A DNA stretch of 64,000 nt from Pseudomonas chlororaphis. Its GTDB lineage: Bacteria; Pseudomonadota; Gammaproteobacteria; Pseudomonadales; Pseudomonadaceae. The stretch lies in assembly GCF_003731765.1 (NCBI RefSeq), contig NZ_MOAL01000001.1, positions 186,001-250,000 of the forward strand, written 5' to 3'. The translations under genes were made by a program, and so were the position numbers. The notes beneath the pieces were generated by a model. The model saw only the letters and a program-made list of their open reading frames with translations, made no database searches and had not been told where the DNA came from. Shown here piece by piece: positions 1-9,138 of the stretch. Every line of letters begins with the position of its first letter. Position 1 is the stretch's first letter.

Positions 1-1
1 A

Positions 2-217
2 GCCCTGAGCGAAGTCACCAGCCATTGCACCGACGCTTCGCTGAAAAAAGAGCGGGAGAACAAGGTGCTCGACGCCAAGCACGAGGTCAGCCGGCGTCAG
101 GCCGATCTGGAAAAGGCCATGAAAAAAGGCGATTCCGAGAAGATCAACAAGCGCAAGGACAAGCTCGCCGAGTCACGCAAGGAGCTGCAGCAAGCGTTGG
201 ACGAGCTGGACAAGTAA
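2..217 (+). CDS. DUF1090 (YqjC-like) protein, 3' part
   Basis: The 5' end lies outside the window; 71 codons and the stop remain. The visible protein is highly charged and predicted helical, with repeated Lys/Glu/Arg runs (KKERENKVLDAKHEV, KKGDSEKINKRKDKLAESRK) and ends in ELDK. This matches the DUF1090 family, small periplasmic proteins such as E. coli YqjC whose function is not established. A Cys in SHCTD near the visible start fits the family. The gene is convergent with the cytochrome c' gene, with an inverted repeat between them. The family call is from pattern recognition; the missing N-terminus should carry a signal peptide. Confidence 0.7.
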   Translation, partial: ALSEVTSHCTDASLKKERENKVLDAKHEVSRRQADLEKAMKKGDSEKINKRKDKLAESRKELQQALDELDK

Positions 218-228
218 ACCCTTGGCAA

Positions 229-272
229 TGGAGCCCTGTCGATGGCCGTTCACCGGCCAGGGATGGGCTCCA
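229..272. terminator. Inverted repeat between convergent genes
   Basis: TGGAGCCC at 229-236 pairs with GGGCTCCA at 265-272. Inside it CCCTG pairs with CAGGG and TGGCC with GGCCA, giving a nested hairpin. It sits just after the DUF1090 stop and before the end of the minus-strand cytochrome gene. No clear T-run follows, so intrinsic termination is only a suggestion; it may also be a degenerate REP element. Confidence 0.4.
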
Positions 273-283
273 CAGACAGTGAA

Positions 284-733
284 TCAGTGGTCGCGAAACT
301 CTTTATGGCAGGCACTGCACGCGTCTTCGACCTTCTGCACCGAAGGCCCCAGGTCAGCGGCCTTCAGGGGCTGTACTCGGCTGGCGACAACCAACGCGCC
401 GGTGGCGGCCTCAAGGTTACGGGCCAATTCCTGGAAACGCGCCTGCTTGCGCCAGACATCGTCCGTGGCACTGGTGTGATCTTCTTCCTTGACCTCGGGA
501 AAGTGCTTCCAGGGCTCATGGGACAAGCTGTCGAGCTTGACCGCACCCTCGGCGAAACGCGGGCCATCGAAGGCGATACGCCCACGCAACATGCCGCCCA
601 GGTCTTCACCGGTCTTGAGCATTTGTTTGAAGATCGCCTTGCGTTGCCCCAGGGGCGAGTTCGGGTCCACGCCGCCACAAGCGGTCAGCGTCAGGCAGGC
701 CAGCAATACCACAGCACATCGTTTAAAAGTCAT
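284..733 (-). CDS. Cytochrome c' family lipoprotein
   Basis: 149-aa protein with an N-terminal lipoprotein signal: hydrophobic segment ending in a lipobox LTAC with lipid-modified Cys19. The C-terminus holds one heme-binding motif CSACH (Cys139, Cys142, His143) in the position typical of cytochrome c' (Cytochrom_C_2), where heme is bound by a C-terminal four-helix-bundle motif. It is expected to be a membrane-anchored periplasmic electron carrier or gas-binding protein; the partner is unknown. It is divergent from mltA, 128 bp apart. Length and motif position support the family well. Confidence 0.82.
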   Translation of the reverse strand: MTFKRCAVVLLACLTLTACGGVDPNSPLGQRKAIFKQMLKTGEDLGGMLRGRIAFDGPRFAEGAVKLDSLSHEPWKHFPEVKEEDHTSATDDVWRKQARFQELARNLEAATGALVVASRVQPLKAADLGPSVQKVEDACSACHKEFRDH

Positions 734-861
734 GGCGGCTTCAGGTCACGGAAAACGGCGGCCAGTATCCCCGCCTACCCGGCAAAGACCAATAGCCCTA
801 TCAATAATATGGGTAGTCTGCGCGTGCCAAGCACCCGGGCCACCTCCAAAGGAACAACTCG

Positions 862-2052
862 ATGCACCTGAGTTTCATGAGCTGGCGCCGCCTCGGCTGG
901 ACTTTGCCCTTCGTTGCCCTGCTGGCCGGCTGCAATGGCGGGGACAACAGCAAACCCCAGCCAACACCCGAACCGCCCAAGCCCCACGCCATTGCCACTT
1001 ACACCAGCGCGTCCTGGGACAGCCTGCCCAGCGTTGCCGACAATGACCTGCTGGCGGGTTTCGGTTCCTGGCGCAGCGCCTGCACCCGGCTGAAAGCCGA
1101 CCCGATCTGGGGCGCCACCTGCGCCGCGGCGGCCAACGTGCCGCAAACTGCGGACGCGGTGCGCGGGTTCCTGAAGGATCAGTTGCAGGTCTATGGCCTG
1201 CGCTCGGCCGACGGCAACAGCAACGGCTTGATCACCGGCTACTACGAGCCGGTCTACCCGGGCAGCCTGAAACAGACCAAGGTGGCCAATGTGCCGGTCT
1301 ATGGCGTGCCGGAGGACATGATCATCGTCGCCCTCGACAGCCTCTATCCGGAGCTCAAGGGCAAGCGCCTGCGCGGGCGCCTGGAAGGCCGCGTACTGAA
1401 ACCCTATGACGACGCCGCAACCATCGAGAACAACGGGGTCAAGGCCCCGGTCATTGCCTGGCTGACCGACCCCATGGATCTGCAATTCCTGCAGATCCAG
1501 GGCTCGGGGCGGATCCAACTGGCCGACGGCCGACAACTGCGCATTGGCTATGCCGACCAGAACGGCCATCCGTACCGGCCCATCGGCCGCTGGCTGGTGG
1601 AGCAGGGAGAGCTGACCAAGGAAGAAGTGACCATGGGCACCATCGCCGCCTGGGCCAAGGCCCATCCGGAGCGGATTCCCGAGCTGCTGGGCAGCAACCC
1701 GAGCTACGTCTTTTTCAACCGCAACCCCGACAGCAACGAAGGCCCTCGCGGCTCGCTCAATGTACCGCTGACCGCTGGTTACAGCGCAGCGGTGGATCGC
1801 AAGGTCATCCCCCTGGGCAGCCTGCTGTGGCTGTCCACTACCCGGCCCGACGGCAGCAGCCTGGTACGCCCGGTTGCCGCCCAGGACACCGGCGGCGCGA
1901 TCACCGGCGAAGTGCGGGCAGACCTGTTCTGGGGCACCGGCGACGCTGCCGGGCAGTTGGCTGGTGACATGAAGCAGCAAGGCCAGATCTGGATGCTCTG
2001 GCCCAAGGGTGCCGCGCTGCCCAAGGTTCCGGAAGTCACCGATAAACCCTGA
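862..2052 (+). CDS. mltA: Membrane-bound lytic murein transglycosylase A
   Basis: 396-aa outer-membrane lipoprotein that cleaves the MurNAc-GlcNAc bond of peptidoglycan, leaving 1,6-anhydro-MurNAc ends. The signal peptide ends in a lipobox LLAGC (Cys24). The body contains the MltA domain and the 3D domain, seen in GLITGYYEPVYPGS, LQFLQIQGSGRIQL, IGYADQNGHPYRPIGR and the C-terminal AAQDTGGAITGEVRADLFWG, where Asp of QDTGGA is the family's catalytic aspartate. The start is supported by AAAGGA upstream. It stands alone, followed by a partial REP. Length is usual for the Pseudomonas enzyme. Confidence 0.93.
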   Translation: MHLSFMSWRRLGWTLPFVALLAGCNGGDNSKPQPTPEPPKPHAIATYTSASWDSLPSVADNDLLAGFGSWRSACTRLKADPIWGATCAAAANVPQTADAVRGFLKDQLQVYGLRSADGNSNGLITGYYEPVYPGSLKQTKVANVPVYGVPEDMIIVALDSLYPELKGKRLRGRLEGRVLKPYDDAATIENNGVKAPVIAWLTDPMDLQFLQIQGSGRIQLADGRQLRIGYADQNGHPYRPIGRWLVEQGELTKEEVTMGTIAAWAKAHPERIPELLGSNPSYVFFNRNPDSNEGPRGSLNVPLTAGYSAAVDRKVIPLGSLLWLSTTRPDGSSLVRPVAAQDTGGAITGEVRADLFWGTGDAAGQLAGDMKQQGQIWMLWPKGAALPKVPEVTDKP

Positions 2053-2056
2053 CCCC

Positions 2057-2120
2057 GCAGGAGCCGGCTCGCCGGCGATAGCGCTCGCAAGACCGCCTTC
2101 GCTTGGAAGCCGGCCCTAAC
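2057..2120. repeat. Degenerate REP element
   Basis: Begins GCAGGAGCCGGCTCGCCGGCG and has a partial second arm (AAGCCGGCCCTA) near its end. It belongs to the same family as the 101-bp array at 15.9 kb. It lies between mltA and the MAPEG gene, which are convergent. Confidence 0.65.
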
Positions 2121-2131
2121 CAGGGCAGGCG

Positions 2132-2518
2132 TCAAATCGAGACGAAGAAGAAGCTGGCAATCAGTGCCATACCGACCGCCCACACCAACGAGCGCAAGAT
2201 CGCCCAGTCCGCCAGGTAGCAAATGATGTAAAGCAGGCGACTGGTGATAAACAGCACCGCCAGGACATTGATGGTCACCAATTCGGCGTTGCCTGCCACA
2301 TGGGCAATGAGCACCGCTGCGGCAAACGCCGGGGTCACTTCAAAACTGTTGAGCTGAGCCGAATGGGCGCGCTTGGCAAAACCATCCAGGGTTTCCAGAA
2401 AAGCCCGCGGGTCATGGTTCTGCCGGGCCCCGAACTTGCCACCGCTGAACTTGGCCACACCGGTGCACAGGTACGGCAGGAAGATGGCGATCAATACACA
2501 CCAGAAGGCGACGGTCAT
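2132..2518 (-). CDS. MAPEG family membrane protein
   Basis: 128-aa protein with about four membrane segments (N-terminal MTVAFWCVLIAIFLPYLCTG, then FEVTPAFAAAVLIAHVAG, VLAVLFITSRLLYIICYLA and a last segment). The motif FITSRLLYIICYLAD is typical of MAPEG proteins (membrane-associated proteins in eicosanoid and glutathione metabolism). The bacterial members of this short type have no assigned substrate. The ATG at 2518 is chosen because AAGGAT precedes it and the family begins there; an upstream in-frame extension would be antisense to nothing but gives a non-membrane N-terminus overlapping the next gene. It lies 35 bp downstream of the EamA gene on the same strand. Confidence 0.8.
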   Translation of the reverse strand: MTVAFWCVLIAIFLPYLCTGVAKFSGGKFGARQNHDPRAFLETLDGFAKRAHSAQLNSFEVTPAFAAAVLIAHVAGNAELVTINVLAVLFITSRLLYIICYLADWAILRSLVWAVGMALIASFFFVSI

Positions 2519-2553
2519 AACGGAATCCTTTTTAGAGTTGTGTGTGGGGCCGA

Positions 2554-3387
2554 TCAGAATTTCATCACCAGTATGCCGATCAGCACCAGCCCACAGGCTA
2601 AGAGCCGCGGGCGGCCGAAAGGTTCTTTCAGGTAGCGCATGCCAAACAACACCACCAGGATCACGCTGATTTCCCGCAGCGCCGCCACTTCGGCAATCGA
2701 TCCCAGTTGCATGGCCCAAAGCACCAAAGCGTAGCTGAACAACACGCAACATCCGACACTCAATCCCAGGCGCCACTGCTCACGCCAGAACAACGCAAAC
2801 GCCGGGCGCTTGCACACCAGGGCCAGCAAGGGAAAGGGCCAGGCACTGAGCAACGTGACCCAGGCCAGGTAATGCAAAGGGTGCGGCCAACGCCGCAGGG
2901 CCTGGCCATCGATAAAGGTGTAGCTGCCGATGCACAGGCCGATCAGCGCCACCACCGGCAGCATCGACCAGGGCAACCGGGCACCACCGCCGCCCTGCCA
3001 CAACAGGCACAGCATGCCGAAGGGGATCAACAGAATGCCGATCACTTGCTGCGTACTCAGCACTTCGCCGGCAAAGATCAGGGTCAGCGCCAGCACCACC
3101 AAGGGCGACAAACCGCGCATCAGCGGATAGACCAACCCCAGGTCACCCACCCGGTACGCCTGGATCAACAAATAGCGATAGAGCAACTCAAATGCCGCCG
3201 AGGCCAGGATCCACGGCCAGATCTGCGCTGGAGGCCAATCGACGAAACCCATCAGCGGCACTACCAACAACAGGGCCACCGCGTCCATGCAGGCCACCAC
3301 CAACAGCCGCTGCCCACTGAATTTGATCAGGGTGTTCCACGCCGCATGCAACAACGCAGCCATCAATACCAGAACGGTTGCCAGCAC
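2554..3387 (-). CDS. EamA/DMT-type transporter
   Basis: 277-aa inner-membrane protein with about ten hydrophobic helices in two EamA halves; typical motifs are HAAWNTLIKFSGQ at the N-terminus and REISVILVVLFGMRYLKEPF near the C-terminus. Members of the drug/metabolite transporter superfamily export small metabolites; the substrate cannot be told from sequence. The start is a GTG at 3387, preceded by AAGGAG at good spacing. It may be co-transcribed with the MAPEG gene downstream. Confidence 0.85.
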   Translation of the reverse strand: MLATVLVLMAALLHAAWNTLIKFSGQRLLVVACMDAVALLLVVPLMGFVDWPPAQIWPWILASAAFELLYRYLLIQAYRVGDLGLVYPLMRGLSPLVVLALTLIFAGEVLSTQQVIGILLIPFGMLCLLWQGGGGARLPWSMLPVVALIGLCIGSYTFIDGQALRRWPHPLHYLAWVTLLSAWPFPLLALVCKRPAFALFWREQWRLGLSVGCCVLFSYALVLWAMQLGSIAEVAALREISVILVVLFGMRYLKEPFGRPRLLACGLVLIGILVMKF

Positions 3388-3480
3388 TCCGTGCTCCTTA
3401 TTGCAGTGACGATGTTCGATTCGGAATAGGTCAGCCGCTACTTAATACTGATAACGACTCCGCCGCCAGGCGCATGCCGA

Positions 3481-3530
3481 TCATCTCAAACTTGAAACTT
3501 GGCGCCTGAAGCCTGAGGCTTGTCGCTGTT
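3481..3530. repeat. CTTGAAG/CAAGCTT-type intergenic repeat
   Basis: CAAACTTGAAACTTGG and CTGAAGCCTGAGGCTTG form a short run of related imperfect words in the 175-bp gap before the antiporter gene. The same word family occurs at 6304-6370, 7990-8150 and 37430-37508. I see no clear promoter in the gap. Confidence 0.45.
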
Positions 3531-3562
3531 TTTTCCGCTGCTGTATATCCAAAGGACTTCGG

Positions 3563-4828
3563 ATGCTTGAACTTGTTGCTGCTTTTATCTGCCTGACCAC
3601 ACTGCTCACCTATGTGAACTTCCGTTTTATCGGCCTGCCACCCACCATCGGTGTGATGGTCACCGCCCTGCTGTTCTCCCTTCTGCTGCAAGGCCTGAGC
3701 TTTATCGGCTACCCCGGCCTTGAAGAACACGTGCAACAACTGATCGGCCAGATCGACTTCGGCGACTTGCTGATGAATTGGATGCTGTCGTTCCTGCTGT
3801 TTGCCGGCGCGCTGCACGTCAACCTCGCCGACCTGCGCAGTTACCGCTGGCCCATCGGCCTGTTGGCCACAGTGGGCGTACTGATCGCCACCTTTGTCAT
3901 CGGCAGCCTGGCCTACTGGATTTTCGGCCTCTTCGGCTGGCAGGTGAGTTTCCTCTATTGCCTGCTGTTCGGCGCGCTGATCTCCCCCACCGACCCGATC
4001 GCCGTGCTCGGTGTGCTACGGACCGCCAACGCCTCCAAGCCACTGAAAACCACCATCGTCGGCGAGTCACTGTTCAACGACGGCACCGCGGTGGTGGTGT
4101 TCACCGTACTGCTGGGTATCGCCCAACTGGGTGAGACGCCGACCCTCGGCGCCACCGCCATGCTGTTCGTTCACGAAGCCGTGGGCGGCGTGGCCTTTGG
4201 CGGGCTGATCGGCTACCTGGTGTACCTGATGATCAAGAGCATCGAGCAGCACCAGATCGAGGTGATGCTGACCCTGGCCTTGGTGATCGGCGGCTCGGCA
4301 ATGGCCTCCGAACTGCACGTTTCGGCGCCGATTGCGATGGTGGTGGCAGGCTTGATCATCGGTAACCTGGGTCGCAACCTGGCGATGAACGACATGACCC
4401 GGCGCTACCTGGACGGTTTCTGGGAACTGCTGGACGACATGCTCAACGCCCTGCTCTTCGCCCTGATCGGCATGGAACTGTTGCTGCTGCCGTTCAACTG
4501 GCTGCACTTGCTGGCCGCCAGCCTGCTGGCAGTCGCCATCGTGCTCTCGCGCCTGCTTACGGTGGCCCCGGCCATCCTGTTGCTGCGCCGCTGGCGCACG
4601 GTGCCCCGCGGCACCATCCGGGTGCTGACCTGGGGTGGTCTGCGCGGCGGCGTGTCGGTGGCCCTGGCCCTGGCGTTGCCGCTGGGCCCGGAACGCGACC
4701 TGGTGCTGAGCATCACCTACATCGTGGTGCTGTCGTCGATCCTCTTGCAGGGATTGAGCATCGGCCGACTGGTGCGCCACGTGACTCACGACGCACCGGT
4801 AGAAGCTGCCAAGGCCGACGCCCACTGA
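3563..4828 (+). CDS. Na+/H+ (cation/proton) antiporter, CPA1 family
   Basis: 421-aa protein with about twelve transmembrane helices that should exchange Na+ (or K+) for protons. Family signatures are SPTDPIAVLGVLR and GESLFNDGTAVVVF, containing the Asp residues of the ion site (NhaP-type ND motif), and the late helix motif LTWGGLRGGVSVALALALP. The C-terminus is short, without a cytoplasmic regulatory domain. The ATG at 3563 starts directly with a hydrophobic helix and follows AAAGGA. It is convergent with the formate/nitrite transporter gene with no base between the two stop codons. Confidence 0.88.
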   Translation: MLELVAAFICLTTLLTYVNFRFIGLPPTIGVMVTALLFSLLLQGLSFIGYPGLEEHVQQLIGQIDFGDLLMNWMLSFLLFAGALHVNLADLRSYRWPIGLLATVGVLIATFVIGSLAYWIFGLFGWQVSFLYCLLFGALISPTDPIAVLGVLRTANASKPLKTTIVGESLFNDGTAVVVFTVLLGIAQLGETPTLGATAMLFVHEAVGGVAFGGLIGYLVYLMIKSIEQHQIEVMLTLALVIGGSAMASELHVSAPIAMVVAGLIIGNLGRNLAMNDMTRRYLDGFWELLDDMLNALLFALIGMELLLLPFNWLHLLAASLLAVAIVLSRLLTVAPAILLLRRWRTVPRGTIRVLTWGGLRGGVSVALALALPLGPERDLVLSITYIVVLSSILLQGLSIGRLVRHVTHDAPVEAAKADAH

Positions 4829-5716
4829 TCATTTTTTGATCTGCCGCGGATCGGGAGCCGGCTCCCGATCCGCCGCCTTGTTGGGCTGGCCACTTTCACT
4901 GCGTACCTGGGCATGGCTGATCAAGGCGAAAATGCAACTGCCACCGATGATGTTGCCCGCCAGGGTCGGGCCGGCAAACACGCACCAGAAATCCCGCCAC
5001 GGCAATTCGCCGGCAAACACCAAATATGAGACTTCGGCCGACCCCACGACGATATGGGTGAAATCCCCGAGCGCCATCAGGTAGGTGATGAGGATGATGA
5101 TCCACATCTTCGCGCTTTCCATGGACGGGATCATCCAGACCATGGTGGCGATCATCCAGCCGGAAATGATGCCCTTGGCGAACATCTGCCCGCTGTCGTT
5201 CTCCATGACCTTGCGGCCAATATCGAGAAAGGCCAGGTCGGTCTTGGTGTCGAAAATCGGCAGATGCAGCATCACGTAGGCCACCAGCAAGGTGCCGCAC
5301 AGATTCCCCACCAGCACCACACTCCACAAACGCAACAGCCGCCCGAAATTGCTCAGGTTCGGCTTGCTCATCACCGGCAGCACGGCGGTCAGGGTGTTTT
5401 CGGTAAAGAGTTGCTGGCGCGCGAGGATCACCGCCAGAAAGCCCGCGCAATAGCCAAAGCTGGCGATCACCTTGAAGCCTTCGCCGTCCGGCAGGCGCGA
5501 GTTGAGCAGGCCCATGCCCATCAGGGACAAGCCCATGGTCAGGCCGGCCGCCAGCGCTGACCACCACAGGGCGGCCACACTGCGCTCCAGTTCCTGGTCA
5601 CCCTGGGTGCGAATGATCTCGTGCAGGACCGCGGCTCGCGGTGGCTGGTTATGGTCGACTTCTTGCTGCTCCTCGGCCGACAGACCGGGGGTTTTACCGT
5701 CGTTTTTGGCGTCCAT
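4829..5716 (-). CDS. Formate/nitrite transporter family protein (YfdC-like)
   Basis: 295-aa inner-membrane channel of the FNT family with six predicted helices. The N-terminal cytoplasmic segment of about 50 residues is hydrophilic (SAEEQQEVDHNQPPRAAVL). FNT signatures include NLCGTLLVAY, KGIISGWMIATMVWMIPS, HIVVGSAEVSYLVF and PTLAGNIIGGSCIFALISH. It resembles E. coli YfdC more than FocA or NirC, so the anion carried is uncertain. The last 25 codons contain a 28-bp perfect DNA palindrome (4846-4873). Confidence 0.82.
   Translation of the reverse strand: MDAKNDGKTPGLSAEEQQEVDHNQPPRAAVLHEIIRTQGDQELERSVAALWWSALAAGLTMGLSLMGMGLLNSRLPDGEGFKVIASFGYCAGFLAVILARQQLFTENTLTAVLPVMSKPNLSNFGRLLRLWSVVLVGNLCGTLLVAYVMLHLPIFDTKTDLAFLDIGRKVMENDSGQMFAKGIISGWMIATMVWMIPSMESAKMWIIILITYLMALGDFTHIVVGSAEVSYLVFAGELPWRDFWCVFAGPTLAGNIIGGSCIFALISHAQVRSESGQPNKAADREPAPDPRQIKK
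4846..4873. repeat. 28-bp perfect palindrome
   Basis: GCGGATCGGGAGCC is followed at once by its exact reverse complement, with no loop. It lies inside the C-terminal codons of the FNT transporter gene and encodes a Pro/Asp/Arg-rich stretch. The + strand has a T-run before it and the - strand an A-run after it, so it is not placed like an intrinsic terminator of either gene. Confidence 0.85.
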
Positions 5717-5775
5717 AAAGCTCCTGAACCTGGCGAGTCATTTTAGCTACGACACGCGGGGTTCAGGGCTGTTCC

Positions 5776-5852
5776 GTAGGAGCAGCCGGGCGGCGCTCTG
5801 CCTGCTGGCGAGGGCGATGATCGGGCGCATCCGCCGGCCAGCCGGCGGCTAC
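5776..5852. repeat. Diverged REP doublet (REPIN)
   Basis: Starts GTAGGAGCAGCCGGGCGGCG and ends CCGCCGGCCAGCCGGCGGCTAC, giving two inverted arms around about 30 bp. It lies between the thioesterase and the FNT transporter genes. The arms differ from the standard REP of this genome. Confidence 0.55.
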
Positions 5853-5860
5853 GAGTGGTG

Positions 5861-6256
5861 TCAGGCTTCGTCCTGGAACTGGTCTTTGACGTACTTGATT
5901 TCGGTACGGCCGTGGGGGGCTGGCAGACCGTCTTCGCCGAGGTTGACGAACACCATCTTCTCGACGGTCAGGATGGATTTGCGGGTGATCTTGTTGCGCA
6001 CTTCGCAAGTGAGGGTGATCGAGGTGCGACCGAATTCAGTGGCGGTGATGCCCAACTCAATGATGTCGCCCTGGCGCGAAGCGCTGACAAAGTTGATTTC
6101 CGAAATGTACTTGGTGACAACCCGCTGGTTACCCAGCTGGACAATGGCGTAGATCGCCGCTTCTTCGTCGATCCAGCGCAACAGGCTACCGCCGAACAGG
6201 GTGCCGTTGGGATTGAGGTCTTCGGGTTTTACCCATTTGCGGGTGTGGAAGTTCAT
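5861..6256 (-). CDS. Acyl-CoA thioesterase, hotdog fold (YciA-like)
   Basis: 131-aa single hotdog-domain protein. The motif NPNGTLFGGSLLRWIDEEAAI near residues 15-35 contains the Gly-Gly turn and the Asp used by the 4HBT/acyl-CoA hydrolase family, and the later FVNLGEDGLPAPHGR is typical of YciA-like enzymes. It should hydrolyse acyl-CoA esters in the cytoplasm; the preferred chain is unknown. It is divergent from ahcY and ends 8 bp after a diverged REPIN. Confidence 0.86.
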   Translation of the reverse strand: MNFHTRKWVKPEDLNPNGTLFGGSLLRWIDEEAAIYAIVQLGNQRVVTKYISEINFVSASRQGDIIELGITATEFGRTSITLTCEVRNKITRKSILTVEKMVFVNLGEDGLPAPHGRTEIKYVKDQFQDEA

Positions 6257-6303
6257 GGGGCGCAGGCCTCTGAGGGGGTGGATAGAGGGTAGTTGATGCC
6301 CCC

Positions 6304-6370
6304 AGCTTCAAGTTTCAAGCCACAAGCTGCAAGTAAAAACCGAGTGGCGCTTACTTGCCGCTTGAAGCTT
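6304..6370. repeat. Palindromic CAAGCTT/CTTGAAG-type repeat
   Basis: AGCTTCAAG (6304-6312) pairs with CTTGAAGCT (6361-6369), and inside it GCAAGTAA (6329-6336) pairs with TTACTTGC (6351-6358). The element lies immediately upstream of the ahcY -10 box. Related words occur downstream of ahcY and at three other places in the window. Confidence 0.6.
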
Positions 6371-6399
6371 GCCCCTCGCTACTCAAAGAACGCTATAAT
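6369..6399 (+). promoter_or_regulatory. Candidate sigma70 promoter of ahcY
   Basis: A perfect -10 hexamer TATAAT lies at 6394-6399. The best -35 is TTGCCC at 6369-6374 with a long 19-bp spacer, so the -35 is weak. Transcription from here would begin about 45 nt before the SAH riboswitch, which agrees with the placement. Confidence 0.6.
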
Positions 6400-6451
6400 C
6401 GCCACCGTTTCAAAACGGTCATCTGCACTTGATACCGTTTTCCCGCCACCT

Positions 6452-7988
<1,537 letters not shown>

Positions 7989-8017
7989 GAGCAGCGGCAA
8001 GCTTTGAGCTGTAAGCG

Positions 8018-8044
8018 GCAAGCAAGAGCGGTTGGCTTGCTTGC
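8018..8044. repeat. Hairpin in ahcY-metF gap, CAAGC-type repeat
   Basis: GCAAGCAAG (8018-8026) pairs perfectly with CTTGCTTGC (8036-8044) around a 9-nt loop. The 178-bp gap from 7989 to 8166 is otherwise made of the same CAAGC/GAGGTTTGAGG words as the repeat upstream of ahcY. No T-run follows, so read-through into metF remains possible. Confidence 0.5.
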
Positions 8045-8166
8045 TGTTTGAGGTTTGAGGCCTGCTTCTTCATCGTTTTTTGCAGTTGTGAGCCGCGGGC
8101 TTCAAATGCAGGAGTCGGCGCACCGCCCTCTTGCCGCTTGAAACCTGGCTCACTGCTGGAGGCCCT

Positions 8167-9012
8167 ATGTCCCAAGACCGTCGCTACAGCTTCGAGTTCT
8201 TCCCCACCAAGACCGATGCTGGGCATGAAAAACTGCTCGCCACTGCCCGTCAGTTGGCCGGCTACAACCCCGACTTCTTCTCCTGCACCTACGGTGCCGG
8301 TGGCTCGACCCGTGACCGCACGATCAACACCGTGCTGCAACTGGAGAGCGAAGTAAAAATCCCTGCGGCACCGCACTTGTCCTGTGTCGGTGACAGCAAG
8401 GACGACCTGCGCGGCCTGCTGAGCCAGTACCAGGCAGCCGGCATCAAGCGCATCGTCGCCCTGCGCGGCGACCTGCCTTCCGGCATGGGCATGGCCAGCG
8501 GCGAGCTGCGCCACGCCAACGACCTGGTGAGCTTCATTCGTGAAGAAACCGGCAGCCACTTCCACATCGAAGTCGCCGCTTACCCGGAAATGCACCCGCA
8601 AGCCCGCAACTTCGAAGACGACCTGTTCAACTTCGTACGCAAGGCCAATGCCGGCGCCGACAGCGCGATCACCCAGTACTTCTTCAACGCCGACAGCTAC
8701 TTCTACTTCGTCGAGCGCGTGCAGAAAATGGGCGTCAACATCCCGATCGTGCCGGGCATCATGCCGATCACCAACTACAGCAAGCTGGCCCGCTTCTCCG
8801 ACGCCTGCGGCGCCGAGATCCCGCGCTGGATCCGCAAGCAACTGGAAGCCTACGGTGACGACACCGCGAGCATCCAGGCCTTCGGCGAGCAGGTCATCAG
8901 CGAAATGTGCGAACGCCTGCTGCAAGGCGGCGCACCGGGGTTGCACTTCTACACCCTGAACCAGGCCGAACCGAGTTTGGCCATCTGGAACAACCTGAAA
9001 CTGCCGCGCTGA
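8167..9012 (+). CDS. metF: 5,10-methylenetetrahydrofolate reductase
   Basis: 281-aa flavoprotein that reduces 5,10-methylene-THF to 5-methyl-THF, the methyl donor for homocysteine remethylation. The N-terminus YSFEFFPTKT contains the family's catalytic Glu (Glu10 here). Further motifs are FSCTYGAGGSTRDRTI, VALRGDLP, ITQYFFNADSYFYFVERV and VPGIMPITNY. The ATG at 8167 is chosen over an upstream start at 8131 because GGAGG lies just before it and the family starts there. It follows ahcY and is closed by a strong terminator. Confidence 0.96.
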   Translation: MSQDRRYSFEFFPTKTDAGHEKLLATARQLAGYNPDFFSCTYGAGGSTRDRTINTVLQLESEVKIPAAPHLSCVGDSKDDLRGLLSQYQAAGIKRIVALRGDLPSGMGMASGELRHANDLVSFIREETGSHFHIEVAAYPEMHPQARNFEDDLFNFVRKANAGADSAITQYFFNADSYFYFVERVQKMGVNIPIVPGIMPITNYSKLARFSDACGAEIPRWIRKQLEAYGDDTASIQAFGEQVISEMCERLLQGGAPGLHFYTLNQAEPSLAIWNNLKLPR

Positions 9013-9034
9013 TCGGCGACGGTTTCCGGCCAAG

Positions 9035-9064
9035 AAGGCCCCGGCGCAAACCGGGGCCTTTTTT
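9035..9064 (+). terminator. Rho-independent terminator after metF
   Basis: AAGGCCCCGG, loop CGCAAA, then CCGGGGCCTT followed by TTTT. The 10-bp perfect GC-rich stem plus T-run is a textbook intrinsic terminator 22 bp after the metF stop. Confidence 0.93.
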
Positions 9065-9138
9065 ATGCGCAGGCCTTGAGCTAGAGCGGTCAGCAGCACC
9101 TCTAGCTATTTCATGATGCCTCAGCGTAATCTCCCGCC

